Program-made: the position numbers and the translations under genes
Source: Halomonas cupida
GTDB lineage: Bacteria; Pseudomonadota; Gammaproteobacteria; Pseudomonadales; Halomonadaceae
Direction of reading: 5' to 3'
Length of the DNA stretch: 34,479 nucleotides
NCBI RefSeq assembly: GCF_900142755.1
Contig: NZ_FRCA01000021.1
Coordinates: 1 to 34,479 of the forward strand
In this document: piece by piece, positions 15,943 through 24,596 of the stretch
How positions within the stretch are numbered: position 1 is the stretch's first letter
Layout of the letters: each line of letters begins with the position of its first letter
The notes under the pieces: model-generated
Seen by the model: the letters and a program-made list of their open reading frames with translations, nothing else
The model's database searches: none
What the model was told of the DNA's origin: nothing

Positions 15943-17991
15943 TCAGGCGGCACGAATGCCGCTGTGGCGCAGGAGCGGGTCGATACTGGGCTCGCGTCCG
16001 CGGAAGGCGCGGAACAACTCGGCTGCATCACGCGAGCCGCCTGCCTCGAGAATCTCGCGGCGGAAGCGTGAGCCGGTCTGAGGATCGAAGATACCGCTTT
16101 CCTCGAAGGCGCTCCAGGCATCAGCAGACAGCACTTCAGCCCACTTGTAACTGTAGTAGCCTGCGGCATAGCCACCGGCGAAGATATGTGAAAAGCCGTT
16201 CTGGAAACGGTTGAACTCGGCTTTTGGTACCACGGAAATAGCCTCGCGCACGTTATCGAGCAGGGCCTGCACCTCGGCAGCGGAAGGAGCATCCAGCTCG
16301 AGGTGCAGACGGAAGTCGAACAACGAGAATTCGATCTGGCGCAGCATTCCCATGGCCGACTGGAAGTTCTTCGCCGCAGTCAGCTTTTCGAACAGCGGTT
16401 GGGGTAGCGGTTCCCCGGATTCGACGTGGCCGGAAATCAGATCCAGCCCTTCGCGCTCCCAGCAGTAGTTCTCCATGAATTGGCTGGGTAGCTCTACGGC
16501 ATCCCAGGCCACGCCGTTGATGCCGGATACATCGGCGATATCCTGGCGGGTCAGCATGTGATGCAGCCCATGGCCGAACTCGTGGAACAGCGTGGTCACT
16601 TCATCATGGGTGAGCAACGCAGGCTGACTGCCTACTGGACGGGTAAAGTTGCAGGTCAGATAAGCGACCGGCAACTGCAGTTCGCCGTCTTCGCGGCGGC
16701 GTACCCGGCATTCATCCATCCATGCGCCACCGCGCTTGCCTTCACGGGCATAGAGGTCGAGGTAGAAACCGGCAATCGGTGTGTCATTCTCGATCAGGCG
16801 GTAGAAGCGGACGTCCTGATGGTAGCTGGGGGCGGAAGGGTCTTCCTCGACACGAACACCATAGAGGCGCTCGACCACGGCGAACAGACCGGCGACCGCC
16901 TTCGGGGCCGGGAAATAGGGACGCAGCTGTTCCTCGGATATGGCGTAGCGGGCTTCGCGCAGCTTCTCGCTGACATAGCCGATGTCCCAGGGCGCCAGGT
17001 CGATCAGCCCCAACTCATCACGTGCATAGGCCTCGAGTTCGGCAAACTCCTCTCGTCCCTGTGGCAATGCGCGTGCGGCCAGATCATCGAGGAACCCCAG
17101 TACCTGGTCGGCATTGTCAGCCATCTTGGTGGCCAGAGAATACTCGGCATGGTTGGCGAAACCCAACAGGCCGGCGAGCTCCTGGCGAAGGCGCAGGATT
17201 TCCTCGATCACTGGCGCATTGTCGTATTCACCGGCATTGGGGCCCTGATCCGAGGCACGGGTGACATAGGCGGTGTAGACCTCGCGACGCAGTTCACGGT
17301 CATCGGCATAGCTGATGACCGGGTAGAAACTGGGGAAGTCGAGGGTGATGCGATAGCCCTGGCGTCCCTTGGCTTCGGCATTGGCTGCCAGCGTTGCCAT
17401 GGCGCTGCCGGGTAGTCCCTCAAGTCGGCTGTCATCCTCGAGATCCAGCGACCAGGCCTGAGTGGCGTCCAGCAACTGATTGGAGAAGGTGCTGGATAGC
17501 GACGACAGGCGCGAACGAATCTCCGCCGAGCGTTGCTTCTTCTCTGTCGGTAGGTCGACACCAGCGAGACGGAAGTCGCGCAGGGCATTCTCGATGGAGC
17601 GCTGCTGGGCCTCATTCAGGTTGGACCAGGCAGGGCCATCGCGCAGCGCCTGCCAGGCGCGGAACAGGCCTTCATGCTGGCCCAGCCAGGTGCTGTAATC
17701 GGAGAGCTTCTGCAGGCAGCTGTCGTGGGCTTCACGCAGTTCAGGACTGCTCATGGTGCCGTTGAGGTGCGAGACCGGGGACCAGGCTCGAGACAGACGG
17801 TCGTTGAGCGCTTCAAGCGGGGCAGCAAGGCTGTCCCAGTCAGGAGCCTGCTGCTCAGCGCGTGCCACCAGCGCCTCCACTTTCGCACGCAGCTCGTCGA
17901 GAAGCGTGTCGATGGCAGGGCCGACATGCTCTGGACGGATGTCGCCGAAAGGCGGAAGGGTGTGGTGTTCAAGCAGCGGGTTGCGGGACAT
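15943..17991 (-). CDS. prlC: Oligopeptidase A (M3 zinc metallopeptidase)
   Basis: 682-residue cytoplasmic thimet-like oligopeptidase that degrades short peptides, including cleaved signal peptides. The zinc-binding HEFGH motif is at residues 470-474, with the third ligand region in the VAWDAVELPSQFMENYCWE segment soon after. The N-terminus NPLLEHHTLPPFGDIRPEHV is typical of PrlC/OpdA. The ATG at 17991 is preceded by GAGG; an alternative GTG lies two codons upstream. Length agrees with E. coli PrlC (680). yheV follows in the same direction, and an NSS-family symporter gene diverges upstream. Confidence 0.96.
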   Translation of the reverse strand: MSRNPLLEHHTLPPFGDIRPEHVGPAIDTLLDELRAKVEALVARAEQQAPDWDSLAAPLEALNDRLSRAWSPVSHLNGTMSSPELREAHDSCLQKLSDYSTWLGQHEGLFRAWQALRDGPAWSNLNEAQQRSIENALRDFRLAGVDLPTEKKQRSAEIRSRLSSLSSTFSNQLLDATQAWSLDLEDDSRLEGLPGSAMATLAANAEAKGRQGYRITLDFPSFYPVISYADDRELRREVYTAYVTRASDQGPNAGEYDNAPVIEEILRLRQELAGLLGFANHAEYSLATKMADNADQVLGFLDDLAARALPQGREEFAELEAYARDELGLIDLAPWDIGYVSEKLREARYAISEEQLRPYFPAPKAVAGLFAVVERLYGVRVEEDPSAPSYHQDVRFYRLIENDTPIAGFYLDLYAREGKRGGAWMDECRVRRREDGELQLPVAYLTCNFTRPVGSQPALLTHDEVTTLFHEFGHGLHHMLTRQDIADVSGINGVAWDAVELPSQFMENYCWEREGLDLISGHVESGEPLPQPLFEKLTAAKNFQSAMGMLRQIEFSLFDFRLHLELDAPSAAEVQALLDNVREAISVVPKAEFNRFQNGFSHIFAGGYAAGYYSYKWAEVLSADAWSAFEESGIFDPQTGSRFRREILEAGGSRDAAELFRAFRGREPSIDPLLRHSGIRAA

Positions 17992-18164
17992 ACGCACCTC
18001 TTGGCTGGAGTCTGTCAGTCATGAGCGCGCCGATCTCTCGGCGGCAGGGCATGACGTGGGTGATGAGTTGAAGATGTGGGCACCTGGCACCGGTTTCAAT
18101 GTGCTAGTCTTGCCGCCTTTGAAAAGCACATCCTTTGACAAGCTTAGTGGGGCACACCAACAAG

Positions 18165-19508
18165 ATGAATCAGACGCTGGAACGTTGGAGTTCGCGCCGC
18201 GCCTTTATTCTCGCCGTGACGGGGGCGGCGGTAGGCCTGGGAAATATCTGGCGATTCCCCTACATCACCGGCGAGAATGGCGGAGCTGCCTTCCTGCTGC
18301 TGTATGTGTTCTTTGTGGTGCTCCTTGGCCTGCCGGTGATGATGGCGGAGATCATGATCGGTCGAGCTGGCCGGCGTAGTCCGATGCAGTCACTCGGCTA
18401 CCTGGCCAGCCGTGCTGGACGCAATACCAGCTGGCGCTGGCTGGGATTGTTCGGCGCCTTCACCGTATTCTGCATCCTGTCCTTCTACTCGGTGGTGTCC
18501 GGCTGGTCGATCGACTTCATGGTCAGTGCCTTCCGTGGTGACTTCAATGGTCAGACAGGCCCCCAGATCGGGGCCTATTTCGATGCCTTCCTGACCAATC
18601 CATCACGCATGGCCTTCAATCACACCCTGTTTCTGGTCATGACCATGGCGGTGGTGGCCTGTGGGGTGTCCAAGGGGCTGGAACGGCTCAATAACCTGCT
18701 GATGCCGGCATTGTATCTGTTGCTGATCATTCTTGCTGGCCACGCCATGAGCATGGATGGCTTCGGTCCGGCGCTGGCGTGGCTGTTCACTCCTGATTTT
18801 TCCGCCGTCACGCCGATGGTCTTTGTCCATGCCATGGGCCATGCCTTCTTTACCCTCGCTGTAGGCGCCTGCGCCTTGATGGCCTATGGCGCCTACATGC
18901 CGGATCACCAGAGCTTGCCGGGGGCTGCTGCGGCTGTTGCGGTGCTGGATGTGCTGGTGGCGTTGCTGGCCGGCATTGCGATCTTCTCGGTGGTATTCAC
19001 GCAGGGCATGGATCCCGCCGGAGGCCCGGGACTGGTCTTTGTTACCCTGCCGGTGGCCTTCGCCGACCTACCGATGGGCGCCTTCTGGCTGGGGTTGTTC
19101 TTCCTGCTGCTGTTGCTGGCGACCTGGACTTCATCGATCAACCTGGCCGAACCGATGGTTTCGACCCTGGTGGGCTGGGGCCTCAAGCGTCCGCTGGCCG
19201 CGCTGGTGGTGGGTATCTGCGTGTGGGTAGTGGGCTTGCTGTGTGTGGCCTCGTTCTCGACGCTCAGCGATTTCCATGTGATCGGCAAGATGAATTTCTT
19301 CGATCTGATCAGCACCATCCCGCCGGAAGTGTTCCTGCCCCTGGGAGGCCTGATGATTGCTATCTTTGCCGCCTGGGTGATGCCGGAGCAGGAGGCCTTG
19401 CGTGCCCTGGATGCCGGGCCCAACGGCTTCCGTGTCTGGCGCACCGTGGTACGCTGGGTGTCGATTCCGATGGTGGTGATACTGCTGATCAGTCCGCTGT
19501 TCAAGTAA
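18165..19508 (+). CDS. Neurotransmitter:sodium symporter (NSS/SNF) family transporter
   Basis: 447-residue inner-membrane protein with about 11 hydrophobic segments, importing an amino acid or related compound with Na+. The first helix carries GAAVGLGNIWRFPY from residue 20, the unwound Na+/substrate-binding helix of LeuT-like transporters; ENGGAAFLL follows. PALYLLLIILAGHAM and TLAVGACALMAYGAYM match later core helices. Bacterial members carry tryptophan, tyrosine, leucine and others; the substrate is not deducible. The ATG at 18165 fits the family, but its ribosome-binding site is weak (only GTGGGG 12 or more bases upstream), so GTG 18147 or TTG 18135 remain possible. TAGTCT at 18105-18110 could be a -10. 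Confidence 0.92.
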   Translation: MNQTLERWSSRRAFILAVTGAAVGLGNIWRFPYITGENGGAAFLLLYVFFVVLLGLPVMMAEIMIGRAGRRSPMQSLGYLASRAGRNTSWRWLGLFGAFTVFCILSFYSVVSGWSIDFMVSAFRGDFNGQTGPQIGAYFDAFLTNPSRMAFNHTLFLVMTMAVVACGVSKGLERLNNLLMPALYLLLIILAGHAMSMDGFGPALAWLFTPDFSAVTPMVFVHAMGHAFFTLAVGACALMAYGAYMPDHQSLPGAAAAVAVLDVLVALLAGIAIFSVVFTQGMDPAGGPGLVFVTLPVAFADLPMGAFWLGLFFLLLLLATWTSSINLAEPMVSTLVGWGLKRPLAALVVGICVWVVGLLCVASFSTLSDFHVIGKMNFFDLISTIPPEVFLPLGGLMIAIFAAWVMPEQEALRALDAGPNGFRVWRTVVRWVSIPMVVILLISPLFK

Positions 19509-19572
19509 CCGCTGCACCCATTTGCTCCGTGCGGTCGTCGCCGATTATCGCGCGGAGGGAGAAGGAGAACCG

Positions 19573-20121
19573 ATGATGACTCCCGAATACCCGGTACTCA
19601 GGTCCTGGCAGGGCACTTCGCCACGCCTTGGTGAGCGTGTCTATATCGATCCCCAGTGTATGGTACTGGGAGATGTCGAGCTCGGTGATGACTGCTCGGT
19701 GTGGCCGATGGCAGTGATTCGTGGCGATATGCACCGTATCCGCATTGGCGCTCGCAGCAGTGTGCAGGATGGCAGTGTGCTGCATATTACCCACGCCAGT
19801 GACTTCAACCCTGATGGCTTTCCTCTGACCATCGGTGAGGAAGTGACCATTGGCCACAAGGCGGTGCTGCATGGCTGCACCCTCGGCAATCGTATTCTGG
19901 TGGGGATGGGAGCCATCGTCATGGATGGTGCAGTGGTCGAGGATGAGGTCATCATCGCCGCCGGCGCCGTGGTGCCTCCCGGCAAGCGTCTCGAGAGTGG
20001 CCATGTCTATGCCGGGAATCCAGCGAAGGCGTTGCGTCCGCTCAAGGACAAGGAGCGCCGCTTCTTCCCCTATACCGCGGGCAACTACGTAAAGCTCAAG
20101 GATCAGTATCTGGCAGGCTGA
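19573..20121 (+). CDS. Gamma-class carbonic anhydrase-like hexapeptide protein
   Basis: 182-residue left-handed beta-helix protein with many hexapeptide-type repeats (for example LGDVELGDDCSVWPMAVIRG and IGEEVTIGHKAVLHGCTLGN). H71, H95 and H100 occupy the positions of the three zinc ligands of gamma-carbonic anhydrases, including the five-residue spacing of the last pair. It resembles E. coli YrdA/CaiE-type proteins, in which carbonic anhydrase activity is not always found. GGAG at 19564-19567 is 5 bases before the first ATG (19573) and 8 before a second (19576). The stop TGA merges into a GAGCTAC heptamer array. It starts 64 bp after the symporter gene and may share its transcript. Confidence 0.9.
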   Translation: MMTPEYPVLRSWQGTSPRLGERVYIDPQCMVLGDVELGDDCSVWPMAVIRGDMHRIRIGARSSVQDGSVLHITHASDFNPDGFPLTIGEEVTIGHKAVLHGCTLGNRILVGMGAIVMDGAVVEDEVIIAAGAVVPPGKRLESGHVYAGNPAKALRPLKDKERRFFPYTAGNYVKLKDQYLAG

Positions 20122-20310
20122 GCTACGAGCTACGAGCTACGAGCTACGAGCTACGAGCTACGAGCGGCTCCGGCGACCTATGCTCCCGGCAGATCTCGTC
20201 CCCAGGTGGAGTGTCGAATCCACTGGGGGCTTGTCTGTGACCCACGGCGCGGCACTGAACGACTCGGTACTCGAGGCTCGTAGCTCGACTCTCTCATTCG
20301 GCCTCTCGAC
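20120..20310. repeat. Heptamer-bounded intergenic element 2 (after the carbonic anhydrase gene)
   Basis: Begins within the TGA stop with six perfect GAGCTAC units (20120-20161) plus GAGC. The core holds a bulged hairpin, CCCCAGGTGGA (20200-20210) with TCCACTGGGG (20219-20228). The right end (20261-20293), read on the minus strand, is a period-7 array with units GAGAGTC, GAGCTAC, GAGCCTC and GAGTACC. The element therefore has the same plan as the one after ahcY although the cores differ. The 303-bp gap to the next gene has no other coding content. Confidence 0.8.
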
Positions 20311-20329
20311 AATAAATTCCCCCAACTAT

Positions 20330-20359
20330 TTGTTTTTTATTGAACGCCAGGGCGATAAT
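20330..20359 (+). promoter_or_regulatory. Putative promoter of the YdjM-like gene
   Basis: TTGTTT (20330-20335) and GATAAT (20354-20359) are spaced by 18 bp in an AT-rich stretch, 66 bp before the start at 20425. It immediately follows heptamer element 2. Confidence 0.45.
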
Positions 20360-20424
20360 CATGGTCATTTATCCAGTAGTTTGCTGGGTCCATGGTTTTC
20401 AACAGCATCAGGATATCGTCCGGT

Positions 20425-21123
20425 ATGGCCAATTTTCGCACCCACATCAGTGTGGCCGCCGCGGGCGGCGCTCTGATTGCTCACGCTGGATGGCAGGCGG
20501 GGCTATGGGATTTCATGCAGAGCTTGCCGGTTCTGGCTCTGACTACCTTCGGTGGCATTCTCCCGGACATCGACTCCGATACCTCGACATCGATCCGACT
20601 GATCTTCAATCTGCTGGCCATTCCCGCCGTGGTGGCTGCGGCGGTGATGTTGCAGGATCAACTGATGGCGGGTGTGCTGGTACTGGTCTGTGGTGCCATC
20701 TATCTGGCAGTGCGTTATCTGGCCAGTGCGGTCTTTGCGCGCTTTACCGTACACCGTGGTGTCTGGCATTCGCTGCTGGCTGCTCTGACCTGTGCGCTGG
20801 TGGCCAGTGCGGTCAGCTTTCGGGTGTTCGAGCGTCCGGACGCGCTGGCCTGGGCCCATGGCCTGGCGCTGTTGGCGGGCTTCGTCATTCACCTGCTACT
20901 TGATGAACTGTACAGCGTCGATCTGAGTGGTGCGCGACTCAAGCGCTCCTTTGGCACGGCGCTGAAACCGGTGGAGCTCGACTATCCGCTCGCCAGCCTG
21001 GCCATGTGCGGGGTGGCCCTGCTGATGCTGCCATGGTTGCCGGAGTTTGATGTGCTTTACCGCATGGCAGAAGGCACTGCCTCGGCATTGTTCGGTCTGG
21101 TACCGCGGTCGTTACCGATCTGA
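20425..21123 (+). CDS. Membrane-bound metal-dependent hydrolase, YdjM-like
   Basis: 232-residue integral membrane protein of the YdjM/LexA-regulated hydrolase-like family (PF04307). Conserved polar residues lie between hydrophobic segments: FRTH near the N-terminus, LPDIDSD around residue 50, TVHRGVWHS around 115 and LLDELYSVDLSG around 165, together resembling a metal-binding set. Function in this family is not established. The ATG at 20425 gives the standard MANFRTHI start; AGGA is about 11 bases upstream, a little far. No LexA box was seen. The gene converges on dctD with 26 bp between stops. Confidence 0.82.
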   Translation: MANFRTHISVAAAGGALIAHAGWQAGLWDFMQSLPVLALTTFGGILPDIDSDTSTSIRLIFNLLAIPAVVAAAVMLQDQLMAGVLVLVCGAIYLAVRYLASAVFARFTVHRGVWHSLLAALTCALVASAVSFRVFERPDALAWAHGLALLAGFVIHLLLDELYSVDLSGARLKRSFGTALKPVELDYPLASLAMCGVALLMLPWLPEFDVLYRMAEGTASALFGLVPRSLPI

Positions 21124-21149
21124 TATGCAGGGCGGGCCAGCCTTGCCTG

Positions 21150-22535
21150 TCATGGTGACGCTTCTCTATCGTGATGGCGATAGTGGTCAGGCTTGAGATC
21201 ATGCTTGCGCAGCTTGTCGTAGAGTGTCTTGCGCGGAACCCCCAGCTGTTCACACACATCACTGATACGTCCCTGGTGGTGGACCAGGGACTGGCTGATC
21301 AACTGCTTCTCGAACAGCTCGACCTGGCGGGGTAACGGAAGCTCGCCGGAATCGCTGTCGGTGCCTTCCATCAGTCTGTCGAGCCGGTAGTCGCAGGTGA
21401 CGCCGAGCAGTACATAGCGCTCGGCCAGGTTGCGCAGCTCACGGGCGTTGCCTGGCCAATCATGGGCCAGTAGTGCCGATACCGAGCCGGCATCCAGCGG
21501 TGGGGCTTCCATACCGCTGCGACTGGCTGCGACAGCGGCAAAATGCTGGAACAGCAGCGGGATGTCCTCGAGTCGTTCACGCAGCGGGGGAATCGGTAAG
21601 GTCACGACATTGAGGCGGTAGTAGAGATCCTCACGGAATTCACCGGCCTCGGCAGTGGCCTTGAGGTCGACCTTGGTCGCCGCGATGACGCGGATATCCA
21701 GTTCGACCGGTGTATTGCTGCCGAGCCGCTCGACCATGCGTTCCTGCAGCACGCGTAGCAGTTTCACCTGCAGTGCCAGCGGCATCGATTCAATCTCGTC
21801 GAGGAAGACAGTCCCGCCCTGAGCGTATTCAAACTTGCCGATACGCCGTTCGACAGCGCCGGTAAAGGCTCCCTTCTCGTGACCGAACAGCTCCGACTCG
21901 ATGGTGCTCTCCGGTACCGCTCCACAGTTGATGGCAACGAAGGGATGGGCGCTGCGGGCACTGCGCTCGTGAATGGCACGCGCCACGAGATCCTTGCCGG
22001 ATCCGGTCTCTCCGAACAGCAACACGTCGGCTTCCACCTGGCTGATACGTTGCACCATCGAGGCGAGGCGCTTGATCACCGGGGTCCTGCCGACCAGTCG
22101 TGGGCCGGGCGCGGACTGTTGGGCTTCCAGTTCGGCCTTTAGATAGCGGTTTTCGAGACTCAGGCGTCGTTTTTCGATGCCGCGCCGCACCACTTCGACC
22201 AGCTGTTCATTCGAAAAGGGTTTCTCGAGAAAGTCCCAGGCACCTTCGCGCATGGCTTCCACTGCAGTGGAGATATCGCCGTGTCCGGTGATCAGTACCA
22301 CCGGCAGGTCAGGGTCGCGCTGGCGCACTTCTCGCAACAGCGCCATGCCGTCCATACCGGGCATACGGATATCGCTGATGAGCACCCCGGAGAAGTCGCG
22401 GTCGAGATGGTCAAGGGCCTGTTGAGCGCTCTCGAAGGGCTGTGGCTGATACCCCGCCAGCTCCAGTGTCTGGCCAACGGTGATGCGCAGGTGGGCCTCA
22501 TCGTCGATGACCATTACGGGAAAAGTATCGTCCAT
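21150..22535 (-). CDS. dctD: DctD-type sigma-54-dependent response regulator
   Basis: 461-residue NtrC-family activator. Receiver domain residues 5-120 with acidic pocket D11/D12 and phospho-acceptor D55 (SDIRMPGMDG). The AAA+ domain has Walker A GETGSGKD at 175-182, the sigma-54-contacting GAFTGA loop at 222-227 and Walker B TVFLDE. A C-terminal Fis-type helix-turn-helix ends the protein. Together with DctB it resembles the C4-dicarboxylate sensing system. The frame extends upstream to 22592 through a 25-bp repeat (peptide MFSKPAEG), but MDDTFPVMVIDDE at 22535 is the natural N-terminus and has AGGA about 10 bases upstream. Likely target: the sigma-54 promoter of the TAXI-TRAP operon in this window, since intact RpoN-type sites elsewhere here were not found. 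Confidence 0.93.
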   Translation of the reverse strand: MDDTFPVMVIDDEAHLRITVGQTLELAGYQPQPFESAQQALDHLDRDFSGVLISDIRMPGMDGMALLREVRQRDPDLPVVLITGHGDISTAVEAMREGAWDFLEKPFSNEQLVEVVRRGIEKRRLSLENRYLKAELEAQQSAPGPRLVGRTPVIKRLASMVQRISQVEADVLLFGETGSGKDLVARAIHERSARSAHPFVAINCGAVPESTIESELFGHEKGAFTGAVERRIGKFEYAQGGTVFLDEIESMPLALQVKLLRVLQERMVERLGSNTPVELDIRVIAATKVDLKATAEAGEFREDLYYRLNVVTLPIPPLRERLEDIPLLFQHFAAVAASRSGMEAPPLDAGSVSALLAHDWPGNARELRNLAERYVLLGVTCDYRLDRLMEGTDSDSGELPLPRQVELFEKQLISQSLVHHQGRISDVCEQLGVPRKTLYDKLRKHDLKPDHYRHHDREASP

Positions 22536-22568
22536 ATCGATGGCTTCCTGGCGGTAGTGGGGAGTAGA

Positions 22569-22682
22569 GCCTTCAGCGGGCTTTGAAAACATAGCCTTCA
22601 GCGGGCTTTGAAAACATAACCTTCAACGGGCTTTGAAAACATAACCTTCAACGGGCTTTGAAAACATGGCCTTTAGCGAGTG
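22569..22682 (-). repeat. 25-bp tandem repeat between dctB and dctD
   Basis: Four complete units, 22569-22593, 22594-22618, 22619-22643 and 22644-22668, plus a decayed fifth start. Units 1 and 2 are identical; units 3 and 4 carry the same few substitutions. On the coding strand each unit starts ATG and reads MFSKP(A/V)EG. Because 25 is not a multiple of 3, three of them give overlapping 14-codon frames (MFSKPAEGYVFKAR or the V variant) ending in TGA, while the last is in frame with dctD. No spacers are present, so this is not CRISPR. Confidence 0.9.
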
Positions 22683-22697
22683 TATCAAGAGCGGCCC

Positions 22698-24593
22698 TCA
22701 ACTGGCGGTCGAAGACGACGGTGTCGCCGGCTGGTGGCTTCCTTGCGGTGCCTCGGGCAGTACGATGATGAAGCGTGCCCCACCACTCGGCGATTGAGCG
22801 ACCGCCAGGCGACCGCCGAAGTCGTCGATGATGCGCGCCGAGATCGACAAACCGAGACCAAGGCCAGAGCCGGGGGCTCGTGTGGTGTAGAAGGGCTCGA
22901 AGATATGCTGGCGCTGGTCCTCGGGAATGCCGGGGCCATTGTCATCCAGCCAGATTCTCACCAGGCCGTCCTCTCGGCAGGTACCGAGGGTCAGGCAGGG
23001 GTGTTCGGTGTCACTCATTGCCTGCAGGGCATTGCTGATCAGGTTGACCAGTACTTGCTCGAGGCGCACCAGGTCTGCCATGACCCACAGTTCTTCGTCA
23101 CCGGTCTGGTGACATATCGCGACGGCATGCTCATTGATTCGTGCCTGAAACAGTCGCAGGGCGTAGTCGAAACAGGACGGGACCGACACGGCACTGGGGT
23201 GGTCGCCGCTCTTGCGTGAGAACTGGCGCAATTGCGCGCTGATATCGGCCATGCGCCGGGTCAGCTCGACGATCTGCTCGAGATTGGCATCGGCAGTCTG
23301 CCACTGCTGGCGGGCCATGAAGGCTCGGGCATTCTCGGCATAGGCGCGAATTGCTGCCAGTGGCTGGTTGAGCTCATGATTGATGCCTGCCGCCAGTTGA
23401 CCCAGTACCGCCAGCTTGGCGGCTTGTACCAGTTCGTCCCGGGTCTGGCGCAGGTTGGCCTCGGCCCGTCGCCGTTCCTCGATCTCGGCGACCAGGTCCT
23501 GGGTACGGGAGGCGACATTGCGCTCCAGCTCATCCCGCGCCTGGGCGAGGGTGGCGCGCTCGCGGGCGGCAAATTTTTCCCGTTCGCGACGCAGGCGGTG
23601 GCGCTGCCAGCCGATGCCGACACCCAGGACGAGGATGCCGTAGAGCCCGCCGGAAAGCAGCATCGCCAGCCATTGGGCTTCGACCACCGGTGTCAGCGGC
23701 TTGAGGATGTGCATCTGCCAGCCGAGCTCGGGCAAATCGCTGGTCCGGCTCAGGTAATTGCGCCCTTTGAACGGACCTATGGTGAAAGTGATCAGTCGGC
23801 TGTCTTCGCCAAGGCGTTCAATTTCCTTGAGTCCAGTGGCGAGTAGAGATTCGTCGGCATAGCGGCGACTGGAGCGCAGTTCCTCTCGGCGTTGGTCACT
23901 GGTCGGGTCGAGTGAGCGTAGTCGCAACTCGGGGTGGCTGGCCATGAACACGACACCGTTCTGGTCGACAATCAGTAGCTCGGTATCCGGGCTTTGCCAA
24001 CTTGACTCGATATCATCGATAAGCACCTTGACGGTCATGACGCCAACCGGTGCTGCGTCTGGATTGAGATCATCCAGCCACACCGGAGAGGAGAAGTAGT
24101 AACCGCGGTTGTCGGAAATGACACCAAGACCATGAAAGCGCCCTTGATGGCCGGCGATGGCCGCCTGGTAGTAAGGGCGAAACCGATAGTTCACGCCGAG
24201 GAAGGTGTCCGGTTTGTGCCAGTTGCTGGCCGCTACCGTAGTGCCCCGGCTGTCGAGGAGATAGATGTCGGAGACCCCGGTGGTACTGCGGAAGCGGTCG
24301 AGCAACAGGTTGAGCGGCATCATGTCCTGGTCAGGTGACCCGCTCAGGTAGCGCTTGACGGTTTCACGCGTGGCCAGCAGCTCGGGCAGGTATTCGTGCC
24401 GTGACAGGTGTCCGGTAAGGCCGACGGCGGAGAGTCGCAGCTCATCCTCGGCATCCTGTTGCAGTGAATCCAGTGCTGATTCGCGAGCCACCTGAGCCGT
24501 CTGCCACAGTACGATCGCGAAGCCGACGGGAATCAGCAGCCACAGCACTTTACGTGAGGTGCGGCGACGTGAAGAGTGGCGTGGCAATGGCAT
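22698..24593 (-). CDS. dctB: DctB-type sensor histidine kinase
   Basis: 631-residue membrane kinase. A first transmembrane segment (about 15-32) and a second (about 305-325) enclose a periplasmic double-PAS/dCache sensor containing SNWHKPDTFLGVNYRFRPYY and a following GRFHGLG..NRGYYFSSPVW segment, closely resembling the C4-dicarboxylate-binding site of DctB. A coiled coil leads to the HisKA domain with H406 in GINHELNQPLAAI. The ATPase domain has NLISNALQAM, DNGPGIP and GSGLGLGLS boxes. It would sense an external organic acid and phosphorylate DctD. Its ATG is 3 bases after the lldR stop, so the two are translationally coupled, and dctD follows after a tandem repeat. Whether the ligand is succinate-like or lactate cannot be told. 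Confidence 0.93.
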   Translation of the reverse strand: MPLPRHSSRRRTSRKVLWLLIPVGFAIVLWQTAQVARESALDSLQQDAEDELRLSAVGLTGHLSRHEYLPELLATRETVKRYLSGSPDQDMMPLNLLLDRFRSTTGVSDIYLLDSRGTTVAASNWHKPDTFLGVNYRFRPYYQAAIAGHQGRFHGLGVISDNRGYYFSSPVWLDDLNPDAAPVGVMTVKVLIDDIESSWQSPDTELLIVDQNGVVFMASHPELRLRSLDPTSDQRREELRSSRRYADESLLATGLKEIERLGEDSRLITFTIGPFKGRNYLSRTSDLPELGWQMHILKPLTPVVEAQWLAMLLSGGLYGILVLGVGIGWQRHRLRREREKFAARERATLAQARDELERNVASRTQDLVAEIEERRRAEANLRQTRDELVQAAKLAVLGQLAAGINHELNQPLAAIRAYAENARAFMARQQWQTADANLEQIVELTRRMADISAQLRQFSRKSGDHPSAVSVPSCFDYALRLFQARINEHAVAICHQTGDEELWVMADLVRLEQVLVNLISNALQAMSDTEHPCLTLGTCREDGLVRIWLDDNGPGIPEDQRQHIFEPFYTTRAPGSGLGLGLSISARIIDDFGGRLAVAQSPSGGARFIIVLPEAPQGSHQPATPSSSTAS

Positions 24594-24596
24594 GTC

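Noticed and set aside
16558..17415. 285-codon plus-strand frame opposite prlC
   Set aside because: Antisense of a confident M3 peptidase gene; no family features.
22569..22682. CRISPR array
   Set aside because: The 25-bp units are directly contiguous with no spacers.
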